Assembly: GCA_016193385.1 (NCBI GenBank) | Contig: JACPSF010000026.1 | Span: 1,771-61,999, forward strand | Reading direction: 5' to 3' | DNA length: 60,229 nucleotides | Origin: Deltaproteobacteria bacterium | GTDB taxonomy: Bacteria > Desulfobacterota_B > Binatia > UBA9968 | In this document: piece after piece, positions 8,715 through 16,914 of the stretch | How positions within the stretch are numbered: position 1 is the first letter of the stretch | How the letters are laid out: each line of letters opens with the position of its first letter | Translations under genes and position numbers: made by a program | The notes under the pieces: generated by a model | What the model saw: the letters and a program-made list of their open reading frames with translations, nothing else | Database searches by the model: none | Told to the model about the DNA's origin: nothing

Positions 8715-10367
8715 ATGATGAAGTTTGCTGTGAAAAGGCCACTGCGCGTGCTCATCGTTGACCGTTCCGCTGAGGACGCCAAGCAGTTGGTCCGCCTGCT
8801 GCGAGAAGGAGGCTACGACCCCGCCTTTGAACGCGTCGACACGGCTGATAGCATGGCCACGGCGCTGGAGCAGAGCTGGGAACTTGTGATCGCGAATTCC
8901 GGTATACCCACTTTCGGCAGGCTCGACGCGCTGGCCCTGTTAAAGGAAAGGGGGCTGGACCTACCCTTCCTCATCGTTTCTGACATCGACAACGAGGAGG
9001 CTGTCGTCACCGCTCTGAAAGCCGGCGCCCATGACTACATCACCAGAGGCAACCTGGAGCGCATCGCTTTAAGTGTCGAGCGAGAGCTCCGCGCCGCGCA
9101 GACTCGCAGGGAGCGACAGGTGGGGGCGGAACATTTGCAGCGCCACCGCGACCTCCAGACCGCCCTCATCGATGCCAGCCTCGCCATCACCTCAACCCTC
9201 GATTTAAAGACCGTGCTGAATTTCCTGTTGGAAAAAGTCGATCTTGTTCTTCCCAACTCCGCCACCACGGTAAGGCTCTATAACCGAGAGACCGGGGCCT
9301 TGGAACCTATCACCTGCCGAAACATTGACGAAAATGAATGGAGAGCAGCGAATGGATCGTCGAACCGAAACTCGAGACGCAAGCTTAACCGCCCGGCCCC
9401 GAACAACGGTTTCCCGATCAGGCTGGATAAAGCCTATTCGGATCTGGGCAGCGTTGATATTTTCCGCAAATACGGCTTCGTCTCCTATCTCGAAGTCCCC
9501 CTGCTGGCTAAGGATGAGATGCTCGGCGTCCTTGGCTTCTATGCCCACAAAGGTCACCAGTTCAGCCAAGAGGAGGTCGAGTTTCTCTCCATGCTGGCGA
9601 CTCAGGCAGCGATCGCGATTCAAAAATCGCAGCTCTATGAGCAGACCCGAAAACAGAAGGCGGAGCTGGAGCGGGCCAACAAAGTCAAAACCGAATTCCT
9701 TAGCCTTATGTCACACGAACTCAGGACACCCCTCACCGCCATTATCGGTTATACTGGAGTGGTCCGTGACGGGATTTTCGGCCAGCTCAGCGTGGAACAG
9801 GAAGAGGCCCTGAGCCGGGTTCTCAGCCGATCCAACAATCTACTGGAAATGATCGAGAGCATCCTCCAGGCAACCATCTTTGAGACCGAGGAGGTCAAGG
9901 TGCAAAGCGCCACCTTTAGCCTCAGTGACTTCCTCAGCGAACTGAGGCTGCTCTACCGGGTGCCTATAGACAAAGACATCACCCTGATCTGGGACTACCC
10001 TTCCCAACTACCCACCATCAGAGCCGATCGTACCAAGCTGACGCACATCCTACGCAACCTCATCAGCAACGCCATCAAATTCACCGACCAGGGCGATGTA
10101 AAGGTTTCCGTAAGGCATTCCCCTGGGACCAAAAAGGTGACCTTTAAGGTTACCGACACCGGGATAGGCATTCCGAGCAAAGCCCTGCCCAGTATCTTCG
10201 AGATGTTTCACCAGGTCGAAAGGCCAGAGACCCGGCCTTATGGCGGGATGGGAATAGGGCTCTATATCGTCGAGAAGTTCACGGAGATCCTTGGTGGAAC
10301 GGTTGAGGTCAAAAGCAAGCCCGGTAAGGGCTCGACCTTTACCGTCGTAATTCCCGATGGAATCTAG
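8715..10367 (+). CDS. Histidine kinase: degenerate receiver-GAF-HisKA-HATPase
   Basis: 550 residues, soluble, no membrane segment. Domains: receiver-like 9-130, GAF about 150-310, short coiled coil, HisKA from about 325 with the phospho-His in SHELRTPL, and HATPase_c about 430-548 with N box LISNAIKF, G1 DTGIGIP and G2 GGMGIGLYI. The kinase core looks intact. In the receiver the residue aligned with the phospho-acceptor Asp is N61 (WELVIANSGIP), while D16 and an ITRG (not K) segment remain, so it probably cannot be phosphorylated and may be a docking or dimer-control module. The next kinase begins 44 bp later, implying one transcript. Confidence 0.9.
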   Translation: MMKFAVKRPLRVLIVDRSAEDAKQLVRLLREGGYDPAFERVDTADSMATALEQSWELVIANSGIPTFGRLDALALLKERGLDLPFLIVSDIDNEEAVVTALKAGAHDYITRGNLERIALSVERELRAAQTRRERQVGAEHLQRHRDLQTALIDASLAITSTLDLKTVLNFLLEKVDLVLPNSATTVRLYNRETGALEPITCRNIDENEWRAANGSSNRNSRRKLNRPAPNNGFPIRLDKAYSDLGSVDIFRKYGFVSYLEVPLLAKDEMLGVLGFYAHKGHQFSQEEVEFLSMLATQAAIAIQKSQLYEQTRKQKAELERANKVKTEFLSLMSHELRTPLTAIIGYTGVVRDGIFGQLSVEQEEALSRVLSRSNNLLEMIESILQATIFETEEVKVQSATFSLSDFLSELRLLYRVPIDKDITLIWDYPSQLPTIRADRTKLTHILRNLISNAIKFTDQGDVKVSVRHSPGTKKVTFKVTDTGIGIPSKALPSIFEMFHQVERPETRPYGGMGIGLYIVEKFTEILGGTVEVKSKPGKGSTFTVVIPDGI

Positions 10368-10411
10368 CAGCGAAAGGTTAACGGTAGCTGAAAATTTGGG
10401 AGCAAGAGCGT

Positions 10412-12721
10412 ATGCCTGACACCGAAACACAATACGGCGATATCATCAAGCTGTTCAGCTTAGTCCTCAAGCAGTACCGTTTGTATTCGCCCACGCACCC
10501 GGCGGCACAGATGGCGTTCCGAAATTTTTCTGCCGCGCTTGAGCAGGCCTTGACTTCGGCAGGCTCCCTTACCTTCGGCTTCATGGAGGCGCAGATCGTC
10601 GTCAACGAGCAACCTTTCGACCGGAAAAAAACAGGGGTAGGAGATTTACTCAAGGAATGCCAGCGCCTGCACATCGAGAGCCTCATCTTCGATCCGGGAG
10701 TGGCTGAAGCAGAGATCAGCGCTTTTGTCCGCATCATGACGATACTACAAAAGACGACCGAAGAGATGGGAGGCTTCAAGCAGGCTTTTGACAACGAAGG
10801 TTTCCAGCGGATCCGGCTCGGCACCAGCCGTTATCGGATGGTCAAGGAAGAGGAGGAAGTGATCAAAAAGTCCGAGATCGGCCCGGACCCCAGCGAGGCC
10901 GAAAAAGAGGCTCCCGGTCCGCACCAGGGTCGCACTGTCGACCGGATGGAAGAGGTCATCGAGCATGGCCTGACCGGAACCGAGAAAGAGATCGATTTCG
11001 ATCTCGAGCGGCTCACCTATGAGGTAGAGAAAAAACCCGAGAGCGTGGCCCGCCAGATGGTGCGTCAGGCGGACAATCTGGAATCCTTGAAACGGATCGT
11101 CCAGGATATGGGCCATTTCCTCAGAGACCGTCTGGCTCAACCTTTTGTCGAGCAGGGGAAGGATTTTTCGCGCACGGTATCGCGCTTAGCCAAAGAGTTC
11201 AAGAAAGTGGTCGAGAGCTTTGAGACACCCGAGGACTTTCGCGGGTCGGTCAAAGAGCTGGTTAACGTACTGGAGCGCTGCGCCGACGCGGTCAAATTGG
11301 AGCTCATCGTCAGGGCCTTCGAGGAAAGCGGCGGCGAGGCAAAGTCGCTGGCGCGGATCAAAACGAAATTTCTAACGAGCAAAGAGGCGCGCGACCGAAT
11401 CCTCGCTCAGCTCAAAGAGAGGCTCCTCAGCTTGGGGTTGGGAGAAAAGGAATTCGAACAGGCCTTTTCCCTGGAAGAGAAGCCGACCTCCAAGAAAGCC
11501 CCCGCCACCGATGTCTCCGCAGAAGAGCTAGCGGAGCTGCGCCAAATCAAAGAGCGTTATCAAACGGAAATTAAAGGGCTCAAAGGGGAGCTTCAACGCG
11601 CGCACGGCCATAAAGAGAGACTGGAGAACGTCATCGGCAGCCTGGCGGAGGGCCTGGTGGTCGTAGACAACGAAGGCAAAATCCAGATGCTCAATCCCGC
11701 CGCCGAAAAACTCTTAGGCATGAAGCAGGGACAAGGCCTGGGCGTCCCGATCGACCAAAGCCTGAAGGCCGAACACATCGTCGCCCTCACCAAAGGACCT
11801 CTCCTGGATGAGGCGAATGAGGTGGCCAAGGAAATCGAGGTCCGAAGCATCGACGATGAGACGCGGAAGATCCTCCAGGCAAGCTCCGCCGTGATTGAAA
11901 ATCAGGAGGGCGAGACCGTCGGGATGGTCGCGGTCTTGAGCGACATCACCAAGCAAAAAAAAATCGATGAGATGAAATCCAAGTTCGTCGCCCATGTCTC
12001 GCACGAGCTGCGCACTCCCCTGCTCGCCATCGAACAGTCGCTGCACATCCTTCTGTCCAAAGAGGTGGAGGCCGTCAGCCCCGAGCAGGAAAAGTTCCTC
12101 CAGATCGCGGACCGCAACATCAGCCGTCTTTCCCGTCTGGTCAACGACCTTTTGGATGTGGCCAAGATCGAGGCGGGAGAGATGAAGCTCAAACCCATAT
12201 CCTTTAAGATATGCGACATGGTGCACCACGTGGTGGAAACGGTCCGGGGGTGGGCCGAAAGCAAAAAGATCGCGATCGAGGAGAAACTTGCAGCGCCCGA
12301 CGTTGAGGTGGAGGCGGACCCCGACCGCATCATCCAGGTCGTGACCAACCTCCTGGGGAATGCCGTCAAATTCACCCCCGATGGGGGAAGGGTCACACTT
12401 GAGATCGACCCCAACCGCAAGGAAGAGGAGGTCTCCCAGGAGCCCTGCATCGCCATTTGCGTTCAGGATACCGGTGTGGGGATTCCGCTTGAGGATCAGG
12501 AGAGGATCTTTCGAAAATTCGAGCAGGGAAGTCTCCCTTCTCCTTCCGGGGGCGTTGGCAGCACGGGCCTGGGTCTCACGATCGCCAAGGAAATTGTGGA
12601 CCTTCACAAGGGAAAGATTTGGGTCGAGAGCAAACCAGGGAAAGGGAGCCGCTTTATCTTTGCCATTCCCAAGCGACTGAAAGACCGAGCCACAGAAGAG
12701 CCACAAGCCCCCACGACGTAG
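10412..12721 (+). CDS. Histidine kinase with unusual N-terminal region, PAS-HisKA-HATPase
   Basis: 769 residues, no membrane helices. Residues 1-150 (IIKLFSLVLKQYRLYSPTHP, FMEAQIVVNEQPF) resemble the alpha-helical module that precedes HD-GYP or HEAT proteins in some lineages; 170-370 is charged and helical, with a repeat-like feel and no domain I can name; coiled coil 370-405; PAS about 403-515 (LAEGLVVVDNEGKIQMLN); HisKA from about 518 with the His in SHELRTPL; HATPase_c 630-755 with NLLGNAVKF, DTGVGIP and GSTGLGLTI. Catalytic boxes are intact. It sits 44 bp behind the GAF kinase. Partners of the pair likely include the CheY-like protein at 8227. Confidence 0.9.
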   Translation: MPDTETQYGDIIKLFSLVLKQYRLYSPTHPAAQMAFRNFSAALEQALTSAGSLTFGFMEAQIVVNEQPFDRKKTGVGDLLKECQRLHIESLIFDPGVAEAEISAFVRIMTILQKTTEEMGGFKQAFDNEGFQRIRLGTSRYRMVKEEEEVIKKSEIGPDPSEAEKEAPGPHQGRTVDRMEEVIEHGLTGTEKEIDFDLERLTYEVEKKPESVARQMVRQADNLESLKRIVQDMGHFLRDRLAQPFVEQGKDFSRTVSRLAKEFKKVVESFETPEDFRGSVKELVNVLERCADAVKLELIVRAFEESGGEAKSLARIKTKFLTSKEARDRILAQLKERLLSLGLGEKEFEQAFSLEEKPTSKKAPATDVSAEELAELRQIKERYQTEIKGLKGELQRAHGHKERLENVIGSLAEGLVVVDNEGKIQMLNPAAEKLLGMKQGQGLGVPIDQSLKAEHIVALTKGPLLDEANEVAKEIEVRSIDDETRKILQASSAVIENQEGETVGMVAVLSDITKQKKIDEMKSKFVAHVSHELRTPLLAIEQSLHILLSKEVEAVSPEQEKFLQIADRNISRLSRLVNDLLDVAKIEAGEMKLKPISFKICDMVHHVVETVRGWAESKKIAIEEKLAAPDVEVEADPDRIIQVVTNLLGNAVKFTPDGGRVTLEIDPNRKEEEVSQEPCIAICVQDTGVGIPLEDQERIFRKFEQGSLPSPSGGVGSTGLGLTIAKEIVDLHKGKIWVESKPGKGSRFIFAIPKRLKDRATEEPQAPTT

Positions 12722-13155
12722 ACCACCCAGCTAATGTTTCTGAACCTCTTTTTATAAAGCACGAAAAACACGCAGACGCTGCTTGATCCAGCTTTCTCCG
12801 AGCCCGCCTTCGACGATGGTATCGGACCGGCCACATCAGGTGCTCAAAACAGTCGGAGGGGAAGCGAAGAATTCCAAGCGGTGTCGCTCACCTTCCAAGC
12901 AAATCTCTACGGCGACCAGAAGCACAATCGATCCTTTAAAGCATTTTTAATTAAGCAACAGACCCAACCTTTGTCTACCTGGCACGAAAAGTAGAGCTGA
13001 CGCCAATGAAGATGAGGTTGACGGCGGGGATCATCACTGCCAACCGCTAACAAACCTTAGCGCGATTCAGGCGATCTCAAAAAGAACTGCACAAATCGGG
13101 TGTCCTACGGGGCCTGGCGCCTGTTTGCGGCGGCAGAGAAGAAACTTCTTCAGTA
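12722..13155. other. Gene-free interval
   Basis: No open frame with coding character, tRNA fold or T-run terminator that I could see between the kinase stop and the ABC promoter. On the reverse strand at about 12976-13045 a 22-codon stretch reads like a membrane-protein end, possibly a gene relic. Local composition is more AT-rich around 12940-12960. Confidence 0.4.
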
Positions 13156-13184
13156 TTGAAAAGCTAATTGCAGTTGAGTATAGA
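13156..13184 (+). promoter_or_regulatory. Promoter of the NitT/TauT ABC operon
   Basis: TTGAAA (13156-13161), 17-nt spacer, TATAGA (13179-13184). It gives a leader of about 80 nt before the first permease ATG at 13271, where the immediate upstream sequence has only a weak ribosome-binding site. Confidence 0.42.
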
Positions 13185-13270
13185 TAAGGAGTAGGTTACA
13201 GCCCGCTTTTCGAAGGTCGATGAGCTAGACCCGAGATCTCCCCGTGACGGTTGGTCTTTAAAGTCCGCCC

Positions 13271-14128
13271 ATGGAACCCAGCCAAAACTCAGCTCATACT
13301 TCGCCAGACCGAGATCGCCCGCCATTGAGCCTGGGCGATTTGCTGCGCGAACGCTATCTCGATATCCTGTGTCCGGCCGCAGCCATCATTTTGTTTCTCC
13401 TTATATGGGAAAGCTATGTGCGATTGAGCGGTATCCAGAACTACATCCTGCCCGGCCCTGTGGAAATTCTTGGCGCGCTCGCAGAGCAACGCAGCAAGCT
13501 CGTCTCCCACACCTTGGTGACCGGTTATGAAATTCTGCTAGGATATGGCTGTAGCATCGTGTTGGGTAGCTTCTTCGCCCTTGTCGTGGTCTGGTCTTCT
13601 GCTCTGGATAAGTCCCTCATGCCGCTCTTTCTTTTTTCTCAGACGGTTTCCAAAGTCGCTGTCGCCCCGCTGTTTGTCATCTGGTTCGGATTCGGCCTCC
13701 TGCCGAAGATCCTGGTGAGCTTTCTCATTTCCTTCTTCCCCATCTTCATTTCGACGGCGGCGGGATTAAAAGCGGTGGAGACGGACATGTTGGATCTCAT
13801 CCATTCGATGTCGCCGACGACCTTTCAAGTGTTCTGGAAAGTTCGCATCCCCACTGCCCTACCCTACTTCTTTGCTGGAGCCAGGATCGCGGTGCCGTTC
13901 GCCGCGGTCGGAGCCATCGTAGGGGAATGGATCGCCTCAGATCGAGGTCTCGGATATTACCTGCTGCTCACCCAGGGAAACTTCGATACGGCTGGCCTCT
14001 TTGCCACCATGCTCACGACCTCATTGGTCAGCATCGTTCTCTATCTGGTGGTCGTCGAACTTGAGCGGCGTTTTTTGCGTTGGCACGTTTCGGCAAGGAC
14101 GGACCAACCGCTGGGCCTGACCGTATGA
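13271..14128 (+). CDS. ABC importer permease 1 (NitT/TauT type)
   Basis: 285-residue inner-membrane permease of the SsuC/TauC class, which import nitrate, sulfonates, taurine or aromatic acids. Six or so helices are visible; the EAA loop that contacts the ATPase is at about 175-205 (SMSPTTFQVFWKVRIPTALP), followed by FFAGARIAVPFAAVGAIVGEW, typical of the family. It overlaps the second permease by 4 bp (ATGA), so the two are translationally coupled and probably form a heterodimeric channel, less usual than the single-permease homodimer of Ssu/Tau. Substrate not determinable. Confidence 0.92.
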   Translation: MEPSQNSAHTSPDRDRPPLSLGDLLRERYLDILCPAAAIILFLLIWESYVRLSGIQNYILPGPVEILGALAEQRSKLVSHTLVTGYEILLGYGCSIVLGSFFALVVVWSSALDKSLMPLFLFSQTVSKVAVAPLFVIWFGFGLLPKILVSFLISFFPIFISTAAGLKAVETDMLDLIHSMSPTTFQVFWKVRIPTALPYFFAGARIAVPFAAVGAIVGEWIASDRGLGYYLLLTQGNFDTAGLFATMLTTSLVSIVLYLVVVELERRFLRWHVSARTDQPLGLTV

Positions 14129-14985
14129 ACGAGCCGAGGGAAAATCGTAGCGGAGCTAGTGAAGTGCGCGCAACCGGCCAGGCACTGAGATGGCTTTGGG
14201 CCAGGCCCGTGAGCAGCGAGGTCAGATACCCGGCCACCGCGATCGCGCTCTTTCTGCTTTTCTGGCACCTCGTGGTGGTCTTCTTCCAACTCCGCCCAAC
14301 TTTTCTTCCTTCCCCGATCATTGCGTTTTCCAAAGTGTTTCGTTCCTACCCTACTTTTGCCACTCACGGCCTCGTGACCATCAGCGAGATTATCGGTGGC
14401 TTCGGCCTCAGCGTCGTGATCGGTGTCGCGACTGCCCTTCTGATGGCCTGGTCGCGCATCATGAATAAGGCCATTTCACCGATCCTAGTTTTTTTGCAAA
14501 CCATACCTTATATATCCGTGGCCCCGCTCCTGATCATCTGGTTTGGCTTCAGCCTCACGCCGAAAGTCATCGTGAGCTTCTTGATGGCCTACTTCCCGAT
14601 CGTTGTGGCTACGTTAACAGGCATGAACGCGGTCGAAACCGACATGATCGAGTTAGTCCGCTCCATGTCGGCCAGTAAGTGGCAGATCTTCTGGAAGAGC
14701 CGGTTCCCAAACTCACTCCCCTACTTCTTTAGCGGAGCTAAGGTCGCTATAGCGTTTGCCACCAGCGGTGCCATCGTGGGTGAGTACGTTGGCTCGGATC
14801 AGGGCTTGGGATATCTCATCGTGGTCGCAAACAGCGATGCAAACTCGGAACTTCTTTTTGGCACGGTGATTGTGGTCTCCGCCATCGGGGTGAGCTTTTT
14901 CTGGCTCATACGCTATTTGGAAAAAATCTGCATCCCGTGGCACGTGACCTTTCGCCACGAGGCGGAACCCAGAGCGATTTCTTGA
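14125..14985 (+). CDS. ABC importer permease 2 (NitT/TauT type)
   Basis: 286 residues, paralogous to the preceding permease. EAA loop at about 185-210 (SMSASKWQIFWKSRFPNSLP), then YFFSGAKVAIAFATSGAIVGEY. The frame is open to a TTG at 14080, but the ATG at 14125 overlapping the upstream stop as ATGA is the natural coupled start. N-terminal 30 residues are charged and cytoplasmic before the first helix. The two paralogues in tandem suggest local gene duplication followed by divergence. Confidence 0.92.
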   Translation: MNEPRENRSGASEVRATGQALRWLWARPVSSEVRYPATAIALFLLFWHLVVVFFQLRPTFLPSPIIAFSKVFRSYPTFATHGLVTISEIIGGFGLSVVIGVATALLMAWSRIMNKAISPILVFLQTIPYISVAPLLIIWFGFSLTPKVIVSFLMAYFPIVVATLTGMNAVETDMIELVRSMSASKWQIFWKSRFPNSLPYFFSGAKVAIAFATSGAIVGEYVGSDQGLGYLIVVANSDANSELLFGTVIVVSAIGVSFFWLIRYLEKICIPWHVTFRHEAEPRAIS

Positions 14986-15062
14986 CAAATCGAGGTTATG
15001 GTGACTGTAATGGTTTTCGCATCCCATCTGGAATCAACCAAAGGACCCAAGGAGGTGCCATT

Positions 15063-16067
15063 ATGTCTTACACATACAGGGGATTCTTTCTCGGCCTTAT
15101 GCTCGCTGTCTTGCTTGCCTGCCCGCCCGATTCGATGGCAGCTTCCGAAAAGCTGCAGAAGGTAACCTTTCGTTACTCCTGGATACTCTACGGTCAGGCG
15201 CCCGTTTACTATTATGCGAAAGAGCTTGGGTTCTTCGAAAAGGAGGGGTTAGATGTGACGATTCTGACCGGACAGGGCTCGGGTACCAGCGTTAAGCTGA
15301 TGGGGACTGGCGAGACGACATTTGGCGAGGCTGACTACGCGACCATGATGAAAGGGATTGCTCAGGGCGTTCCGGTCATAGGAATTTACGGCATCGCTCA
15401 AATTCATCCGTTGGCTGTAGCGACTCGGGACGATGTAGCGGTGAAGAGTCCGAAGGACCTCGTGGGCAAATCCATCGCCGTGGCCGCCGGTGGCGCTGAC
15501 CAGGCCATCCTGCCCGCCTTTCTCGCAGCCAACGGACTCACCGGCAAGGTTCGAGTGGTGCAGCTCTCCTCCGGAGGGGCAAAGCGCGAAGCGCTGCTCC
15601 AGAACAAGGTGGATGCCATCGTGGCCTACGTCAACGAACAGGTCCCGCAAATCGAGGACACCGGGGTCAAGCTCGATGTGCTGCGCTTTGCGGATTATGG
15701 CGCGCCGCTGCTCGGAACCGGGATTCTGATCAACCGAGATAATCTCAAGCAGAAAGAGATGATCCGTGCTTTTCTCCGCGCCGTCAGCAGGGGATTCATC
15801 GCCACGATGAAGAACCCGGAAGCGGCCGCAGATGCCGCACTGAAGGAGTTCAAAGAGCGCAAGCGCTCCACGGTCCTACATGAACTTACGGCAAGCTTCC
15901 CGTTATTCCATTCGGCGCACACCAAGGATAAACCATTGGGTTGGATGGACAAAAGAGATTGGGAGACGGCACAGCAGATCATGTTCGAGTACGGCGATTT
16001 GAAGAAAAAACTGCCTGTTGACCGATACTTCACTAACGAGTTTATCCCCATGTCTGTCACCCAATAA
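15063..16067 (+). CDS. ABC importer periplasmic binding protein (NMT1/THI5-like)
   Basis: 334 residues of the NMT1/SsuA-like fold. The start ATG at 15063 is fixed by a near-perfect AAGGAGGT 7-10 nt upstream; the frame runs further upstream without a credible start. Signal peptide at 1-28 (FFLGLMLAVLLAC, then SMAAS); the Cys after LLA could be a lipobox but the more usual reading is cleavage after AA. Mature protein starts near EKLQKVTFRYSW and has QAPVYYYAKELGFFEKEGLDV, GSGTSVKLM and AVATRDDVAVKSPKDLVGKSIAV, all typical of the family. It delivers the ligand to the two permeases just upstream. Confidence 0.93.
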   Translation: MSYTYRGFFLGLMLAVLLACPPDSMAASEKLQKVTFRYSWILYGQAPVYYYAKELGFFEKEGLDVTILTGQGSGTSVKLMGTGETTFGEADYATMMKGIAQGVPVIGIYGIAQIHPLAVATRDDVAVKSPKDLVGKSIAVAAGGADQAILPAFLAANGLTGKVRVVQLSSGGAKREALLQNKVDAIVAYVNEQVPQIEDTGVKLDVLRFADYGAPLLGTGILINRDNLKQKEMIRAFLRAVSRGFIATMKNPEAAADAALKEFKERKRSTVLHELTASFPLFHSAHTKDKPLGWMDKRDWETAQQIMFEYGDLKKKLPVDRYFTNEFIPMSVTQ

Positions 16068-16082
16068 GGAGACCAAGCTCCC

Positions 16083-16115
16083 TCCCCCCCTGACGGCATC
16101 GAGGCCCTGGGGGGA
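16083..16115 (+). promoter_or_regulatory. Hairpin covering the ATPase gene's ribosome-binding site
   Basis: TCCCCCC (16083-16089) pairs with GGGGGGA (16109-16115) around an 18-nt loop. The G-run is also the only Shine-Dalgarno candidate for the ATG at 16124. No T-run follows, so it is more likely a translation-lowering or mRNA-stabilising hairpin than a terminator. Confidence 0.4.
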
Positions 16116-16123
16116 AAACCGGT

Positions 16124-16894
16124 ATGCGGAACATCATCTCGGTGGAAGGCCTATCCATGGTCTTTAACTCCAGGGAAGGGGCCGTCCACGCGCTGGAAGA
16201 GGTCAACCTGGAGGCGAACGAGGGCGAGTTCTTATCGATCGTGGGACCCAGCGGCTGTGGCAAAAGCACGCTTTTGCGGACTATCGCTGGCCTACTCCGT
16301 CCCACCCTCGGCCGCATCATGGTCGACGGCTCGCAAGTCACCGGCCCGACGCCCAACGTTGGGATCGTATTTCAAAATCCGGTCCTGATGAGCTGGCGCA
16401 CCGTGGTGGGAAACGTGATGCTTCAGGCGGAGGTCCGTAGGCTGGATCTGAGAGAGTACCGGGAGCGAGCACTGGGTCTCATGAAGATGGTGGGATTATC
16501 TGGCTTCGAGGACAAATACCCCTATCAGCTCTCCGGAGGGATGCAACAACGGGCTTCAATCTGCCGCGCTTTGATCCACGACCCTCCCCTGCTCCTGATG
16601 GATGAGCCGTTTGGGGCTCTCGATGCCCTGACGCGGGAGCGCATGAACTTGGAGCTCCTGCGGATCTGGCGCGAGAGTCGCAAGACCATTCTTTTCATCA
16701 CCCACAGCATACCCGAAGCCGTTTTCCTTTCGGATCGCGTAGCCATTATGTCACCGCGGCCGGGGCATATTGACGAAATGGTGCCGATCAGCCTAGCTCG
16801 GCCCCGCGTGATGAAGGCAATGGAGGAGCTCGAATTCTCCCGCCTGGTCGCCCACATCCGCCGCCTCCTGAAGCAAGAGGGGATCATTGATTAG
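16124..16894 (+). CDS. ABC importer ATPase (NitT/TauT, SsuB-like)
   Basis: 256-residue cytoplasmic ATPase that powers the importer. Walker A GPSGCGKST (about 44-52), Q-loop in VGIVFQNPVLMSWRTV, signature LSGGMQQRASICRAL, Walker B LLLMDEPFGALD and the switch His in FITHSIPEAVFLSDR. The C terminus is short, without a regulatory domain. It is the last gene of the permease-permease-binding protein-ATPase operon, 56 bp after the binding protein; the gap contains a hairpin that overlaps its ribosome-binding site. A convergent MFS gene follows after 20 bp. Confidence 0.94.
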   Translation: MRNIISVEGLSMVFNSREGAVHALEEVNLEANEGEFLSIVGPSGCGKSTLLRTIAGLLRPTLGRIMVDGSQVTGPTPNVGIVFQNPVLMSWRTVVGNVMLQAEVRRLDLREYRERALGLMKMVGLSGFEDKYPYQLSGGMQQRASICRALIHDPPLLLMDEPFGALDALTRERMNLELLRIWRESRKTILFITHSIPEAVFLSDRVAIMSPRPGHIDEMVPISLARPRVMKAMEELEFSRLVAHIRRLLKQEGIID

Positions 16895-16914
16895 AGCGAG
16901 AGAGACAAGCGAGT

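Noticed and set aside
11714..12706. 330-codon open frame on the reverse strand
   Set aside because: It lies wholly opposite the PAS-HisKA-HATPase kinase, whose motifs are intact. Long antisense frames are expected in GC-rich DNA.
12976..13045. Reverse-strand stretch reading like the end of a membrane protein
   Set aside because: Only about 22 codons after a stop, with no flanking homology; too short to call a pseudogene.
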